From: Gordionus sp. m RMFG-2023
Lineage: Eukaryota > Nematomorpha > Gordioida > Chordodea > Parachordodidae
Length of the DNA stretch: 64,000 nt
Reading direction: 5' to 3'
Assembly (NCBI RefSeq): GCF_954871325.1
Contig: NC_088776.1
Span: forward strand, 25,468,508-25,532,507
Below the pieces are notes generated by a model. The model was not told the origin of the DNA. It made no database searches and worked only from the letters and a program-made list of their open reading frames with translations. The position numbers were made by a program, and so were the translations under genes. Shown one piece after another: positions 1 through 11,000 of the stretch (the first letter of the stretch is position 1; each line of letters opens with the position of its first letter).

Positions 1-215
1 GGCTCCACCAAATTTAATATTTTATATATTTTTTAAAAAATATTTTATTAATACAAAATTAGGTAGATTTTTTATTAAAAATTTTAATAAAATAAATATA
101 ATAAAAATAAATAATTTTGGTCTCAGTCGAATAATTTAGTGGCTAAAGTTTTTAGTCGAATTTTTCGACTATAACTATTAGATAGTCGGCTAAATTTAGT
201 CGATTAACAACACTA
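1..215. mobile_element. hAT-type MITE, right end only
   Basis: The stretch ends in TTAACAACACTA and contains repeated, mutually inverted copies of a short word around GTCGACTAAA. The terminal word matches the TAGTGTTGTTAA ends of the element at 6506-6728 and the CAGAGTTGTTAA ends at 39554 and 55172. The left end lies outside the window, so no target duplication can be tested. The family assignment is inferred from the shared termini. Confidence 0.5.
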
Positions 216-230
216 CTTAATTCATTTACT

Positions 231-463
231 AAGGGCGATTTTTAACTTTAAAAATCTGATATAACTGGCAATATATTACAGCCTAGAGTACCTACACGGT
301 GAATTTCAGACAATTTTGCCGCTAACCTTTAAACTATATTAATTTTAAAGGAATTTAAAAAAAATACACAAATGTTTACGGCAAAATTGTCTGAAATTCA
401 CAATGTGAATACTTACACATTCTGGAATACATTTTCAATAAAATTAGATGTAAAATCGCCCTT
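231..463. mobile_element. Palindromic MITE (foldback), about 233 bp
   Basis: The ends are AAGGGCGATTTT and its reverse complement. The two halves pair over most of their length: for example CAGACAATTTTGCCG near 310 pairs with CGGCAAAATTGTCTG near 380. There is no coding capacity. The target duplication is unclear because the flanks are AT-rich (TA or TTA are possible), so the superfamily is not assigned. Confidence 0.75.
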
Positions 464-879
464 AATAATTGACTTAAAGCTGAAAAATTCTGAATCCCCA
501 TGAATTCATAAAAATATTTCAATAATAAAAAAAATATATATATTTTAGAAATTTAGTTCTGTTTTTATTAGTTTGTCAACTATGCTATTTAAATCATAAT
601 TATTTATTACCCCCTTTTAATATCTTGTAATCAAAGAAATCTGTCATTGCTTGTAACATCTTATATTCTCGTGAATATGAATTACTGATAAACATTAACT
701 ATTATTTTATCTCAAATTTATATTATTTTGTTCAAACTTTCTTTTGTCTGTGATCTTCACTTGAACTTTTTTAGGATATAGGTCAAGACTAAACAATGAC
801 ATTCTTTCTAAAATATTAATTATATGAACTAAATCCTGTTGAAGTATTAAATTATTGTAATTTTAGAAGTACTCAGTAC

Positions 880-1182
880 TAGAAGTCTGCAAGAGGAGGG
901 TTGAGCCCGCTCGTCAGTCTAAGCGGGCGGGTAGAAAAATTTCAAAACATGAGCGGGCGAGTTAAATATTTTTAAAACATTTGGCCGGTGAATTTAAAAT
1001 ATATTTCTGGCGAAATGAGCAGATTCCAACTTCTATTTATTAAAGATTATTTTCTTATTTCATAATATTGCATATTTCAAAGATTTAAAAAAAATATAGA
1101 GCCAAATCAACCAAGAAACTAATTTCTAAACATTGGGCGAACGGGTGGGTTAAAATTTTTTTTAAAAAATTGCAGACCTCTA
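880..1182. mobile_element. hAT MITE, TAGARGTCTGCAA family
   Basis: The termini are TAGAAGTCTGCAA on the left and TTGCAGACCTCTA on the right. The flanking 8-mers CTCAGTAC and CTAAGCAC differ at two positions and look like an old hAT 8-bp target duplication. The interior holds GGGCGGG and GGCGAAATGAGCAGA words also present in the element at 14693-15092, so these are two copies of one family. Confidence 0.75.
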
Positions 1183-1249
1183 CTAAGCACCCCCCTCTGA
1201 CGTCAATATATTATTACATTTTATAATAAATGTGATAGTCTCTCTATTT

Positions 1250-1640
1250 TCATGTCATATGAAATATTCTCATTGTAGCCCATTAAATTTGGCTCTGTTG
1301 CTAGAATTTGCTGAATTTTTGAAATTCTTAGGCCTCATAGTTATTCCAAAATGCTTTAACAGTACGAAGACTGCTAGACGCCCATTGTGGCTATATAAAC
1401 TATATATTGTGTCAATAAATGCTTTAGAGCGATTAACGCCGTTATCACTGTAATTTAATCCGATACCGCTAATTCTAAAAGGTTATTTGAACAATGCCCA
1501 GGTATTATCGTTGGATGTAGTTCTATAGGTGCTTTGCTACTCAGATTTATTCCCAATCATGTCACTGTCGCCATCGTTAACAAAAGAAATCGAATTTTTA
1601 CAAAATATTTTAGAAAACGCAGCGCATTTATAAAAATTCA
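1250..1640 (-). other. Unassigned open frames, possibly coding
   Basis: Reading the minus strand gives a 30-residue stretch containing SSKAPIELHP and PGHCSNNLLELAVSD. An overlapping frame of about 67 residues contains NYSDNGVNRSKAFIDTIYSL. The residue mix looks protein-like rather than random AT-rich translation. I do not recognise a family, and the frames are not joined by an obvious intron. It could be a host exon pair or a decayed transposon gene. The plus-strand frame over the same bases (1232-1453) is probably the shadow. Confidence 0.25.
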
Positions 1641-1879
1641 GTAAGGTATGAACTATCTCCTTTGTATCTTTCGATTCCAGTTAAATTGGATTTAAAAATT
1701 TAAATGGGTCATAGGAGGACACCAATGTCGATTTTCGTAAATAACCAAGGCGAGTTTACTTGACAACGTAGTATATTCATCTACCAAGATAGAAAATTTT
1801 GATTGTAAATATATTAATTACAATTACAGTTTTTATTTGCATTTCCCTAGCAATAAATTATTAATAAGGCAGAATGTCT

Positions 1880-2125
1880 AAATGCACCATATCTAAACTA
1901 TTGTGCTTTTGTCAATCTATTAACGATTCAAAATCCACAAATGAACTATTTGATCACGATAGTATGGCCATCTTCACATCCTTGCTAAAAAATGTATTTT
2001 GAGCCTTTACCATCAATCAATGTAGCTTTTCCTTTCCATCATGTCATTTGCACATTGCATACATCTACCATCCTTCTATTTAACGTTTCCACTATCTCAC
2101 CAGTTCTATCTGTCATGCATACCAA
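1880..2125 (-). pseudogene. LINE endonuclease fragment
   Basis: The minus-strand translation contains DRTGEIVETLNRRMVDVCNV, then WKGKATLIDGKGSKYIF and GCEDG. This is the N-terminal block of the apurinic-type endonuclease in RTE-like and related LINEs, where the family reads roughly R..E....L..R.VDVC.VQET.WKG. Several stops interrupt it and no reverse transcriptase follows, so it is a dead scrap. It is distinct in sequence from the LINE at 41821-45401. Confidence 0.5.
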
Positions 2126-3297
2126 TATTCAATATTACATTGGTTTGTTTATCAATATGCATAACTATTTTTAATACACGCTCTGGTAATTTGTAATATT
2201 GTTCATTTATATTTAAATGTACAAGGCTAGAAAACTGAATTGGATACTCTTTTTAAGCCATAAAATAGGAAAGGGTTCGTTTTTGAATTAAAATTGTACA
2301 AATATGTTATACTACCATTTTGTTTATATATTTTATAGTGCTTACCTCATGATAAAAAATATTAATATACTAAAATACCATTATAAAAAAATCATATTTT
2401 TTAGAAGAGGTGCGGCTTTTATTAAATTTTAGGTGGGAACATGTTTAATTTTTTTTTAATCGGCGGGGACACTGCATCCCTCCCCCGACTACTGCCAGAG
2501 GATATATATATATGTTGGGTTCGGGTTCTAAGAAGAAAAAATTAAAGATTCAAGTTATAATATTTAATTTTTTAAAGCCATAGATTCATAAACCTTTAAG
2601 AAAGTTTTAGTAATTATTATTTTTTACACAGGGTAGGGTAACCTATATAAATAATTTTCTTATTTTGTGATAAACATAGAAGAATAAAACAACTTAAAGT
2701 TATCCCAGAAACTATACCTTTATAGTAAAAAAATTTTTGTGATGAAAAAATAATAAATTAGCATTCTGGATTCATTAATTGCGGACTTGCCCAGCTCGTA
2801 AAAATATTTTAAGGATAAAATTTTTTATGATTTGTTTTTGGTTAACCCCAATTATGGTATTGGTCAGTTTCGATATTGGCCGATATTTTCAATTTACCCC
2901 ATAATGATAATTAACTTTCATAAATTTAATTTTTTAGCCTACATCATTTATGAATTTATAATATTCCATTTCTTTTTACTTATAATTTTAATAAAATTAA
3001 AGATAAATAAAAAAATAAGAATATTCATTCAGGAAATAACTATATATTATTTTATTTAAATTGGTAAAAAGAAGATTTCGGCGCATCTCTGATTATTATT
3101 AAGGATTTTAAATCTTATATTATAAGTGATATCCAAACAAAAGACAACTTAGAATTTTTTGTTTATTTTTAAAAAAAATGTCATCCTATAACTGTATACA
3201 GATGTTTAAAAAATATATTTAAACATTTTTTATCTATTTATTTGCCTACTATACAACCTAACCAAATAAAATTTACATTATTATATTGTTATAATAG
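2126..3297. other. AT-rich spacer with possible hAT scraps
   Basis: I see no supported gene. A word around CGATATTGGCCGATATT near 2870 resembles the interior of the TAGGGATGCACCGATA MITE at 19380, so a degraded copy may lie here. The last bases, TTATAATAG, form the likely splice acceptor for the exon starting at 3298. Confidence 0.4.
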
Positions 3298-3503
3298 ATT
3301 TTAAATCCGTAAACACACTTTTAAACGAGGACTTAAAAGACGTACAAATTCTAATTGAAAAAATAATCAAAATTTTATCAATTTCTAATTTGTCACTACC
3401 TGATAAAGGATCCAAACTTAAAATAAAGTTGGCGGAAATGAGAAACAAAGAAAAAAATTTAAAAGAAAAGATTAGTAACCAAATAACTCAAAATATGGAC
3501 AAC
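3298..3503 (+). CDS. Upstream exon of TTF2-like gene (coiled coil)
   Basis: This 206-nt open segment is bounded by a TTATAATAG acceptor and a GTAAGT donor (3504). It encodes about 68 residues, lysine- and leucine-rich and likely coiled coil, including the words SNLSLPDKGSKLK and MRNKEKNLKEK. In TTF2/lodestar proteins a LPD.G..L segment of this type lies between the N-terminal region and the SNF2 domain (my recollection of the family). The exon ends in phase 0. The open frame following the acceptor at 15303 also starts in phase 0 and continues into a TTF2-type SNF2 domain. I therefore infer that both belong to one gene, separated by an 11.8-kb intron. Earlier exons are not seen and may lie left of the window. 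Splicing is not proven. Confidence 0.6.
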
Positions 3504-4090
3504 GTAAGTGTAAAAATTATTGTAAATTATAATAATTTTTTGCTTAATTTTATCTATATTGATTCCGCACTATCATTCATGTCAAATATTTATGTGATAA
3601 TTGACCGATCTAATCAGTCAAATTTATCGATCCAACCCTAATTTAAATATAATAATTGGATTGTATAAAATATTTTGTCATATATAATCGGCGGTTGTCA
3701 TAGACGTTTCCCAAACCCGTGGAAATTCATCACCGTAAAAAATTAAGTTTTCGTAAATATCATTTTAAGGTAATAAAAATTATCTCCTCTATACTCCTTA
3801 CCCCTTTTCCTCAAAAAATTAATACAATATGCTGTTATAGACATTAATTTAAAAATAATGAAGTTAATAGTTTTTTTTACTATAATTGAAATTTATGAGA
3901 AAAAAATAATTTCAAAAAAGGTGTAAAACCAAAATAATTTTTCTAAAAATGTAATCCGATCAAAAGTTGGTGACCAAAGTCCTCCAATAATTTAAAAAAA
4001 TAAAAAGTAGGGCTGCATCAATCCACAATTTTTTCACCTATCCAGTTCGATATTTATTTCAAACGGTACCAATGTTTACATTGGTTTTTT

Positions 4091-5539
4091 CAGAGATGTG
4101 AACCCGAACCCGGACTAGTACCCTGGACCCTCCTATACCCTCGTATTTTGGCTGTACCTGAACCCGGACCCTTTTTAAAAGTGAAGGATTCTAGGTGTCA
4201 TAAAAAATTTTTAAAAATAATATAAAAATAATTTTTTAAAAAATAATATAAAAATATTTTTTTAAATTTTATTCACTTTTTTTCGTGGAATCATTTATCT
4301 TCTCTTCGCGTTTTTCTTTCCATTTTCTTTCTGAACTTCCATTTAATTTAGAGATTGATATCATAAATTATTTTCTAGTATAGGTAATAATATTTACTCT
4401 ACAATTGGCTATTAATGACTAAAAAATAATCACCTTAAAACATCATTGATAAAGCAAGGGATGTTGCAAAATATTTAAGAACTCCCAAAATTGTAAGAAT
4501 ATTAAAATCAATGGCAATATTAGATTGCACAACACGTTGGTCCTCAATTTATATGGTCGAGAACGATTATTAAGTTTAAAAGATTTCTGTAATGATTTTA
4601 TTATAGGAGCTTGTGAAGTCATTTTGTCGGAAGATGATTGGTGCTAAATTAAGGACCATACTAGTGTATTAGTTCTTTTAAAAATAACAACATTAAATCA
4701 AAATAATTATGTTTATCTGATTTTTATGGCATATGGATTAGATGCCAATTAGATTAGAAAGATTTACTAGTCCTTTTTCATACAGAATATTAAAAAACAT
4801 GAGAATTTGAGAGCAACAATATTTGCAAAATAGGTTATATACGCTTCTATATATTTAGACCCTCGATATCGTTTTATTGAGTATTGAGCAAATATAAATG
4901 GCTAAAGACCATCTTAAGGATTTATTGCATACGCAAAACTCCATTATTTGCAATATATTGGGGCTACGACAATACCTACTGGTTGTGATAATAATGATAG
5001 CAACATTGAAGATCTTGAAATTTTACTTTTAGATAGAGAAAATAATATCAAATTATCATTAGACAGAAAGGAGGATCAAAAATGCCTATTGCATCTTTAA
5101 TAGAAAAGTTCTCAGAAGTTAAGAGAATAAGTAAGCATACAAATATTTTAAAATTCTGGGAAGAAAATTCTTCAATATATCCAGAATTATATATCTTGTC
5201 TAGAATCGTCATGGCTGTACCGGCGACACAAGTACAATAATTTATGCGTTATAAAGATAACTAGCTATTTTAGGTAAACGTAGAACGTGGATTTTCATAT
5301 TTGAAATATATATTGCCTAATTTATGTGGAAATCTCAAGGATGATATTTTAAAAGATATTATAATTGTGCGATTGAATAAAACATTTAAAATATAAATTA
5401 TTTTATTTTAAAATTTTTATTTGTAAATTATGAATGTGTATATATTGAAGTATAATAATAAATGAATGAAAAAAAGTTTTATTTTGAGTCATCTGAACTC
5501 AGACCCTTTTTAAATTTTATTACTGAACCCACATCCCTG
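4091..5539 (+). mobile_element. hAT transposon copy A with decayed transposase
   Basis: The ends are CAGAGATGTGAACCCG and ACCCACATCCCTG, the termini shared with copies B (5958) and C (8009). Transposase remnants run from about 4441 to 5395 on the plus strand: DCTTRWSS, LLSLKDFCNDFIIGACEV, YLDPRYR, and the C-terminal dimerisation block with VPATQ, VERGFSYLKYIL and IIVRLNK. Several stops and small deletions kill it. A 42-nt GT-AG segment at 5232-5273 interrupts VPATQ/VNVERGFS and has the size of host introns in this window. No convincing target duplication is seen. Confidence 0.85.
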
Positions 5540-5592
5540 TGAGCCTCAAGTTTATGTGATAATAAGTTTCTCCTATAAGGGTTATCTATATC

Positions 5593-5770
5593 TAGTTTTG
5601 TTAAGCGGCTCTGAACCGATTTTTAAAAACGGCTCGATTAAGATTTTATGCAAAATAATTGCAAGCTTCAAGATTTTGCAAATAGAGGTCTAAACCTTTC
5701 TGCCACCTATGAGCACGCAGGCTTACATATATTATTTTGGCTAAAATTTTAATCGGGCCGTTTTTAAATT
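5593..5770. repeat. Degraded palindromic MITE related to 6506-6728
   Basis: It begins TAGTTTTGTTAAGCGGCTC and contains AACCGATTTTTAAAAACGGC and a downstream inverted GGGCCGTTTTTAAA. The order of words follows the better preserved copy at 6506-6728, but the right terminus is not recognisable. Confidence 0.5.
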
Positions 5771-5957
5771 TAGATCCAAATAGGGATTTTAAACTAAATT
5801 AGAAACCAGTTCATAAATCAATAAAAATATGCATAATATCGGTATCGATTAAATTTTTAATAGGATACAATATTTTGCTAACACCATCTATAAAAATTTA
5901 GATTAAATGTTTACAAAGGCTATCTTCGCAAGCAATTTGTTTCATATCAATAAAAAT

Positions 5958-7176
5958 CAGGGATGTGAATTGTGAACCCTTCGACAAAAAATATGGTCCG
6001 GGTTCAGGAATAAAATTTAAAAAACGGCCAGGCTTGAGGGTTTGGGAAACATAAAAAAATATTGACTCAAAATAACATAATTTTTTTAATATTTATTTTT
6101 ATACTCCGTATACATACATAATTAAAAATAATTTTGGGTTTTCACTTTTTTTATAAAAATCCTTTTATCTAAAAATCTTAAATTATAGTCGTTATTTTAA
6201 AAAGTTATTAATTTTTTCTAATTTTCTTTCAAATTCTTCCTTAGTGATATATTGTATACATATTTCGGAGAGTAGGTAATAATATATTAGTATAAATGAT
6301 AATGTATTAATATGATAGGACGTTGCTTATCTTTTTATATCAATTTAGAAAGTGAAACAATGGGAATTTTGAAGCAGGCGCGTTACCAAAAGTGGGGAAA
6401 TCCCCCCTTCCCATCTTAAATTTGCCTGTTCTCGAATATCATATTAAGTTAATAATCTCTCTTACACAACCCTCTCCAAAAATATAAACAATACATCACT
6501 AAAGATAGTGTTGTTAAACGGCTCATTTTGAGCCGGTTTTTAAAAACGGCTAACTCAATATTTTGGCCTGAAAAATATAGCCTAAGCCTTGAGATTTTGC
6601 TAATAGATGTCCAAGCCTTTGTTCCTTCTACAAACAAAATCGTCAGGCTTGAGTTATATTATTCTGGATGAAATAGTGAGTTAGCCGTTTTTAAAAATCG
6701 GCTCAAAACGAGCCGTTTAACAACACTAACTAAAGAATTTGAAGAAAAAATTAGTGAAGGTTAACCTTTTAAAATAATGATTGTAATTCATAATATTTAG
6801 AGAAAAAATTATTTTTATAAAAATTTAATAAAGTTTTACAATAAATGGATATAAAGATTTCCAATAAAATTTATGAAAAAAAACCCACCATATAGTGCTC
6901 CACCCTCTTAACAAAATCCCTGATACGCTTATGTTTTTGTAGTGTAGGTAATAATATTATCATAATGGTTATGCGATAAAATAAAACATTTAAATTATAA
7001 ATTAATTTTTTAAGCAAATGTGAAGAGAAAAGAAATGATTCCACAAAAAAATTAAAAAAAAAAGATATTTAGAAATTTTTATATTTGTTTTACATCTAGA
7101 GCCCTCCACTTTTAAAAAAGGTCCGAGTTTGGGTCCAGCAAAAATATGGGGATTCCGGGTCCGGGTTCACACCCTG
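5958..7176 (-). mobile_element. Non-autonomous hAT, copy B of the CAGGGATGTGAACCC family
   Basis: The ends are CAGGGATGTGAATTGTGAAC and GGGTTCACACCCTG, with a perfect 8-bp target duplication ATAAAAAT at 5950-5957 and 7177-7184. The left end matches the right end of copies A and C, so it lies inverted to them. No transposase words remain. A MITE is inserted at 6506-6728. Confidence 0.88.
6506..6728. mobile_element. hAT MITE with perfect target duplication, inside copy B
   Basis: The element starts TAGTGTTGTTAAACGGCTC and ends with the exact inverse GAGCCGTTTAACAACACTA. It is largely palindromic. The 8-bp duplication ACTAAAGA (6498-6505 and 6729-6736) is perfect, so this insertion is younger than the hAT around it. 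No coding potential. Confidence 0.92.
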
Positions 7177-7184
7177 ATAAAAAT

Positions 7185-8008
7185 CTTATTAATAAGAAGT
7201 TTTTAAAGGAATAAGCGCTATTAATAACTTACCCATTCGAATACGTGGCAAGACACTTCTGGATAAATTTTAGAAATTAACGGGTAGTCCGTCCTATCAG
7301 TTTAAAAAAATTGCCAGGTGCTGCATTTTCTTACTATATAAATCAACACGCTATCATTTCCATTATTACTATTAGCTAAAGGTGGGTGGGTATCTTCATA
7401 ATATGCTGCAACAACTACTGTAAACATCTTAGCATTATATTAGGGCTTTGCCGATATTAAATATTTACCGTTTAAAAAAATCGGATTGGGCCAATGTTTC
7501 CAAAAAACTGATCCAATATTATTATTGTTTTGGGTTATTATTTAATTGTTACACATTTCCTAAAATAATAAATCAAGGAACCAAAATTTAATTTTTTACA
7601 ATGTTTAAAAAGAAAGAATAAAAATTTGATATTATTTTTATAATATATTTGCAACAAGAAAAGAATTTAAAAATATATAAGGAGTCATATTAAGCCATAA
7701 GCATCCTATATTTTAAACGAGATGATTAACTTTTGGGGAAAAAAAACAAAAAATTGTTTCTTGTTCTGTCCATATATCATAGTATTTTTCGCAAAGAAAT
7801 ATCGATTTTTTATGACATTGGCTAAAAGATAGATGATAAATAAAAATCAATTTAAATATCAAATCGAGTTTGTGTGAATATCGGGTCTGTAAAAAAGTTG
7901 ATTTTGATATAAAAACACTCATTATTTTCATTTGCAATATTTTTTTTAAATATTTAAAGTGTTTGTTAATTATTTTATATATAAATCATTTGCAAAATAT
8001 ATTTTTAG
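7185..8008. other. Intron filler with a MITE-like start
   Basis: No gene is supported. At 7441 the word TAGGGCTTTGCCGATATTAAA resembles the left end of the TAGGGATGCACCGATA family (19380), suggesting a degraded copy whose right end I cannot fix. The remainder is AT-rich. Confidence 0.35.
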
Positions 8009-11000
8009 CAAGGATGTGAACCCGGACCCTGAACCCTCGTATTTTGGCTGAACCCAAACCCGGACCCTTTTAAAAAGTAAAGGGTTCAGGGTAAAAAATT
8101 TTTAACATAAAATATTTTTTTAAAAAAATAATGTAAAAATATTATTTTTAATAAATAATATAAAATTTTATTAATTTTTTTCGTGGAATTATTTATTTAA
8201 TCTTCTCGTTTTTCTTCCTGAACTTCATTTCATTTTATCTAGAGATTGATATTGATACCATGAATTATTTTCTAGTGTAAGTAATAATATTTTATGATGA
8301 ATCGATAAAAATACAAGCAAAAATAATAAAAGAAACAAAAAACAAATTAATTTCATTAAAAATCGATTCCGCCCAAAGATTAGGGAGAAATATTCTAGGA
8401 ATAAATATACAGTATATAAAAGGAAATAATATAATATTAAGAAATTTAGCTATGAAGGAGATTAAAGAAAGTTCAACTTCTGAAAATATAAAAAAAATGA
8501 TATTAGATACATTAAATAAATTTCATATTCCTATAAGAAACGTTTACATATACTACGGATAATGGTGCTAATCTAATAAAATCAATCAAATTATTAAATG
8601 AATGTTCACTGGAAGAAATGGATGATATAGATGATAATTATGAGGACATAAGTGAAATTGATTTATAGGAAATAATAAAAGATTTCTCCACAAAAATATA
8701 CTGTATCAGATGTGCAGCCCATACGCTACAATTGGCTATTAATGATTCCCTAAAAAATAATCACTTTAAAACTATAATTGATAAAGCAAGGGATGTTTTA
8801 AAATATTTAAGAACTCCCACAATTGTAAGAATATTAAAATCTATGAAAAGGCTATTCGCACTATTAGATTGCACAACACGTTGGTCCTCTATTTGTATGA
8901 TGCTAGAGCGATTAATAAGTTTGAAAGATTTCTGTAATGATTTTATTATAGGAGCATGTGAAGTTATTTTGTCGGAAGATGATTGGAATTAAATAAAAGA
9001 CCTTACTAGTTTGTTGGTTCCTTTAAAAATAACTACATTAAGATTGCAAGCAGAACAGTTATGTTTATCGGATTTTTATGGCATATGGATAAGATGTCGA
9101 TTAGAGTTAGAAAGATTTACAAGTTCTTTTTCATATGAAGTATTAGAAAATATGAAAATTAGATAGCAAAAATATTTACAAAATAGTGTTGTATATGCCT
9201 CAAAATATTTAGACAAGTTTTATTAAGTATTGAGCAAAAACAAATGGCTATAGACCATCTTGAGGATTTATGGTATACCCTAATCTCTATTATTTACAAT
9301 ATATTGGAGGCTACGACAATATCTACTTGTAGCGATAACAATGATAATGATAACAACATTGATGATCTAGAAATTTTACTATAGGATAGAGAAAAAAAAA
9401 TCAAATTATCATCAGATAGAAAGGAGCAAAAAATATCTATTGTACCTTTAATAGAAAAGTTCTCAGAAGTTAAGAGAATAAATAGTAAAATTCTGGGAGG
9501 AAAGTTCTTCAATATATCCAGAATTATATACCTGTCGTATTTGTATATACGAATATATTTGTTTATTACGCGAAATGCCAATCAACCGATTTAAATAAGG
9601 TTGATTGGATATAAAAATTACATGTGATGATATATTTTTTCTGATAATCATTATTTTTTTTGTATGAAAATGAATATTGTTTTTTTAATAAAAGATTTGG
9701 AAAACTATTTTTGTATAATAAAAAATTGCCAGGTTATTTAGATTGTGAATTTTCAGTAAGTATATCTTTTATTTGTGGATCTTGGCCAATTTAGTTATTT
9801 TTTTTCCTTTATATTGTTCACGGTTTCTACTTTTCTGATTTTGTTTTCTGGTTTTGTTTTAGTACGGTTTCAACAATTTTGATATTGTTTTAGTGGTGCT
9901 CGTGACGCAGATCGGAAGATTTGGAGTGATTCGGTTTTAAAGGTAAAACAAAATTTTTATTGATATACATTTTATCTGATAAATTTTTGGCAACGCAATA
10001 GTACTAACACTAAATACGGATTTAATTGGGATTTTTTTTTTGGTAATAATTTCCATATATTCTTTATATAAACATTTTTATTTAATTTAAAGTAAATGGG
10101 CGGTAATTTTAATTAAAAATTTATGAGCAAATGGTTTATTTTTTTAGGCATAGTGGGGAGCATAGTTTTGGGAATAAGGTTCTCTTTTATAAGGATTTGG
10201 GTTATAAAGTTATGTATAAAAACTTTAATGAATTGGATTTAGGTAAACAGTTGATTACTGAGGGAATATTGGTAATGATGTATTTATTGAAATTTTTGGT
10301 GAAAAGGGGTACTGCGGTACTGGCAGAAATGTATGGTAATTTTAAAAGGGACACTGCGGTGTTGGCTAATTTTGTTGAAAAGGCAGACTTGGAAAGTAGT
10401 CTAAAAGATGTTTTAGATGAAATCAAGGCTGGGAATGATTTGGAGAGGTTCGGTGAGATTTTCCGGGAAGTGAAGGAAATAAGGAAGTCATCAATGCGTT
10501 GATGAGGTTGAGCAGAAATTCTGGGAAGTGCCTTAAATGTGAACAAAGTAGTAATAATGGTAAAAATAGTTACAAGGAGAATAATGGGGTGTCATTAAAT
10601 AAAAAATTTGAGGAAATTATAATTGGCCAACGTTGCGGATGGAGAGGACATAAAAGGGATACCTGTGTGGTCCCAGAGCATAGGTTTAAAGATGGATTTC
10701 CGTTAAAGAAATCTGAAATAGGAAGTGCTAATGTAAAAATGGTTAGTTTAAACGGGGCCAGATTATGTTTTAAATGTAAAAGGCCGGGACAGGTGGCTGT
10801 GGACTGCATGGAAGTATCTCAAAATTCGTGTTGACTATATGATTGCAAGGTAAATCTTATAGGAATCGGGGCCCCGAGAGGTCGGAAAAATTTGTATAAT
10901 AAAACATTTAATATTGTTAATCGAGATAATGGGAATGATAAAATAAAAATAAGAAGTCATTCTCGTAATTTCCCTGAGAGGGGGGTTAGTCGATTTAAGT

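Noticed and set aside
7713-7937. Minus-strand frame of 74 residues
   Set aside because: No domain or splice context. It lies in repeat-rich intron filler and looks like chance.
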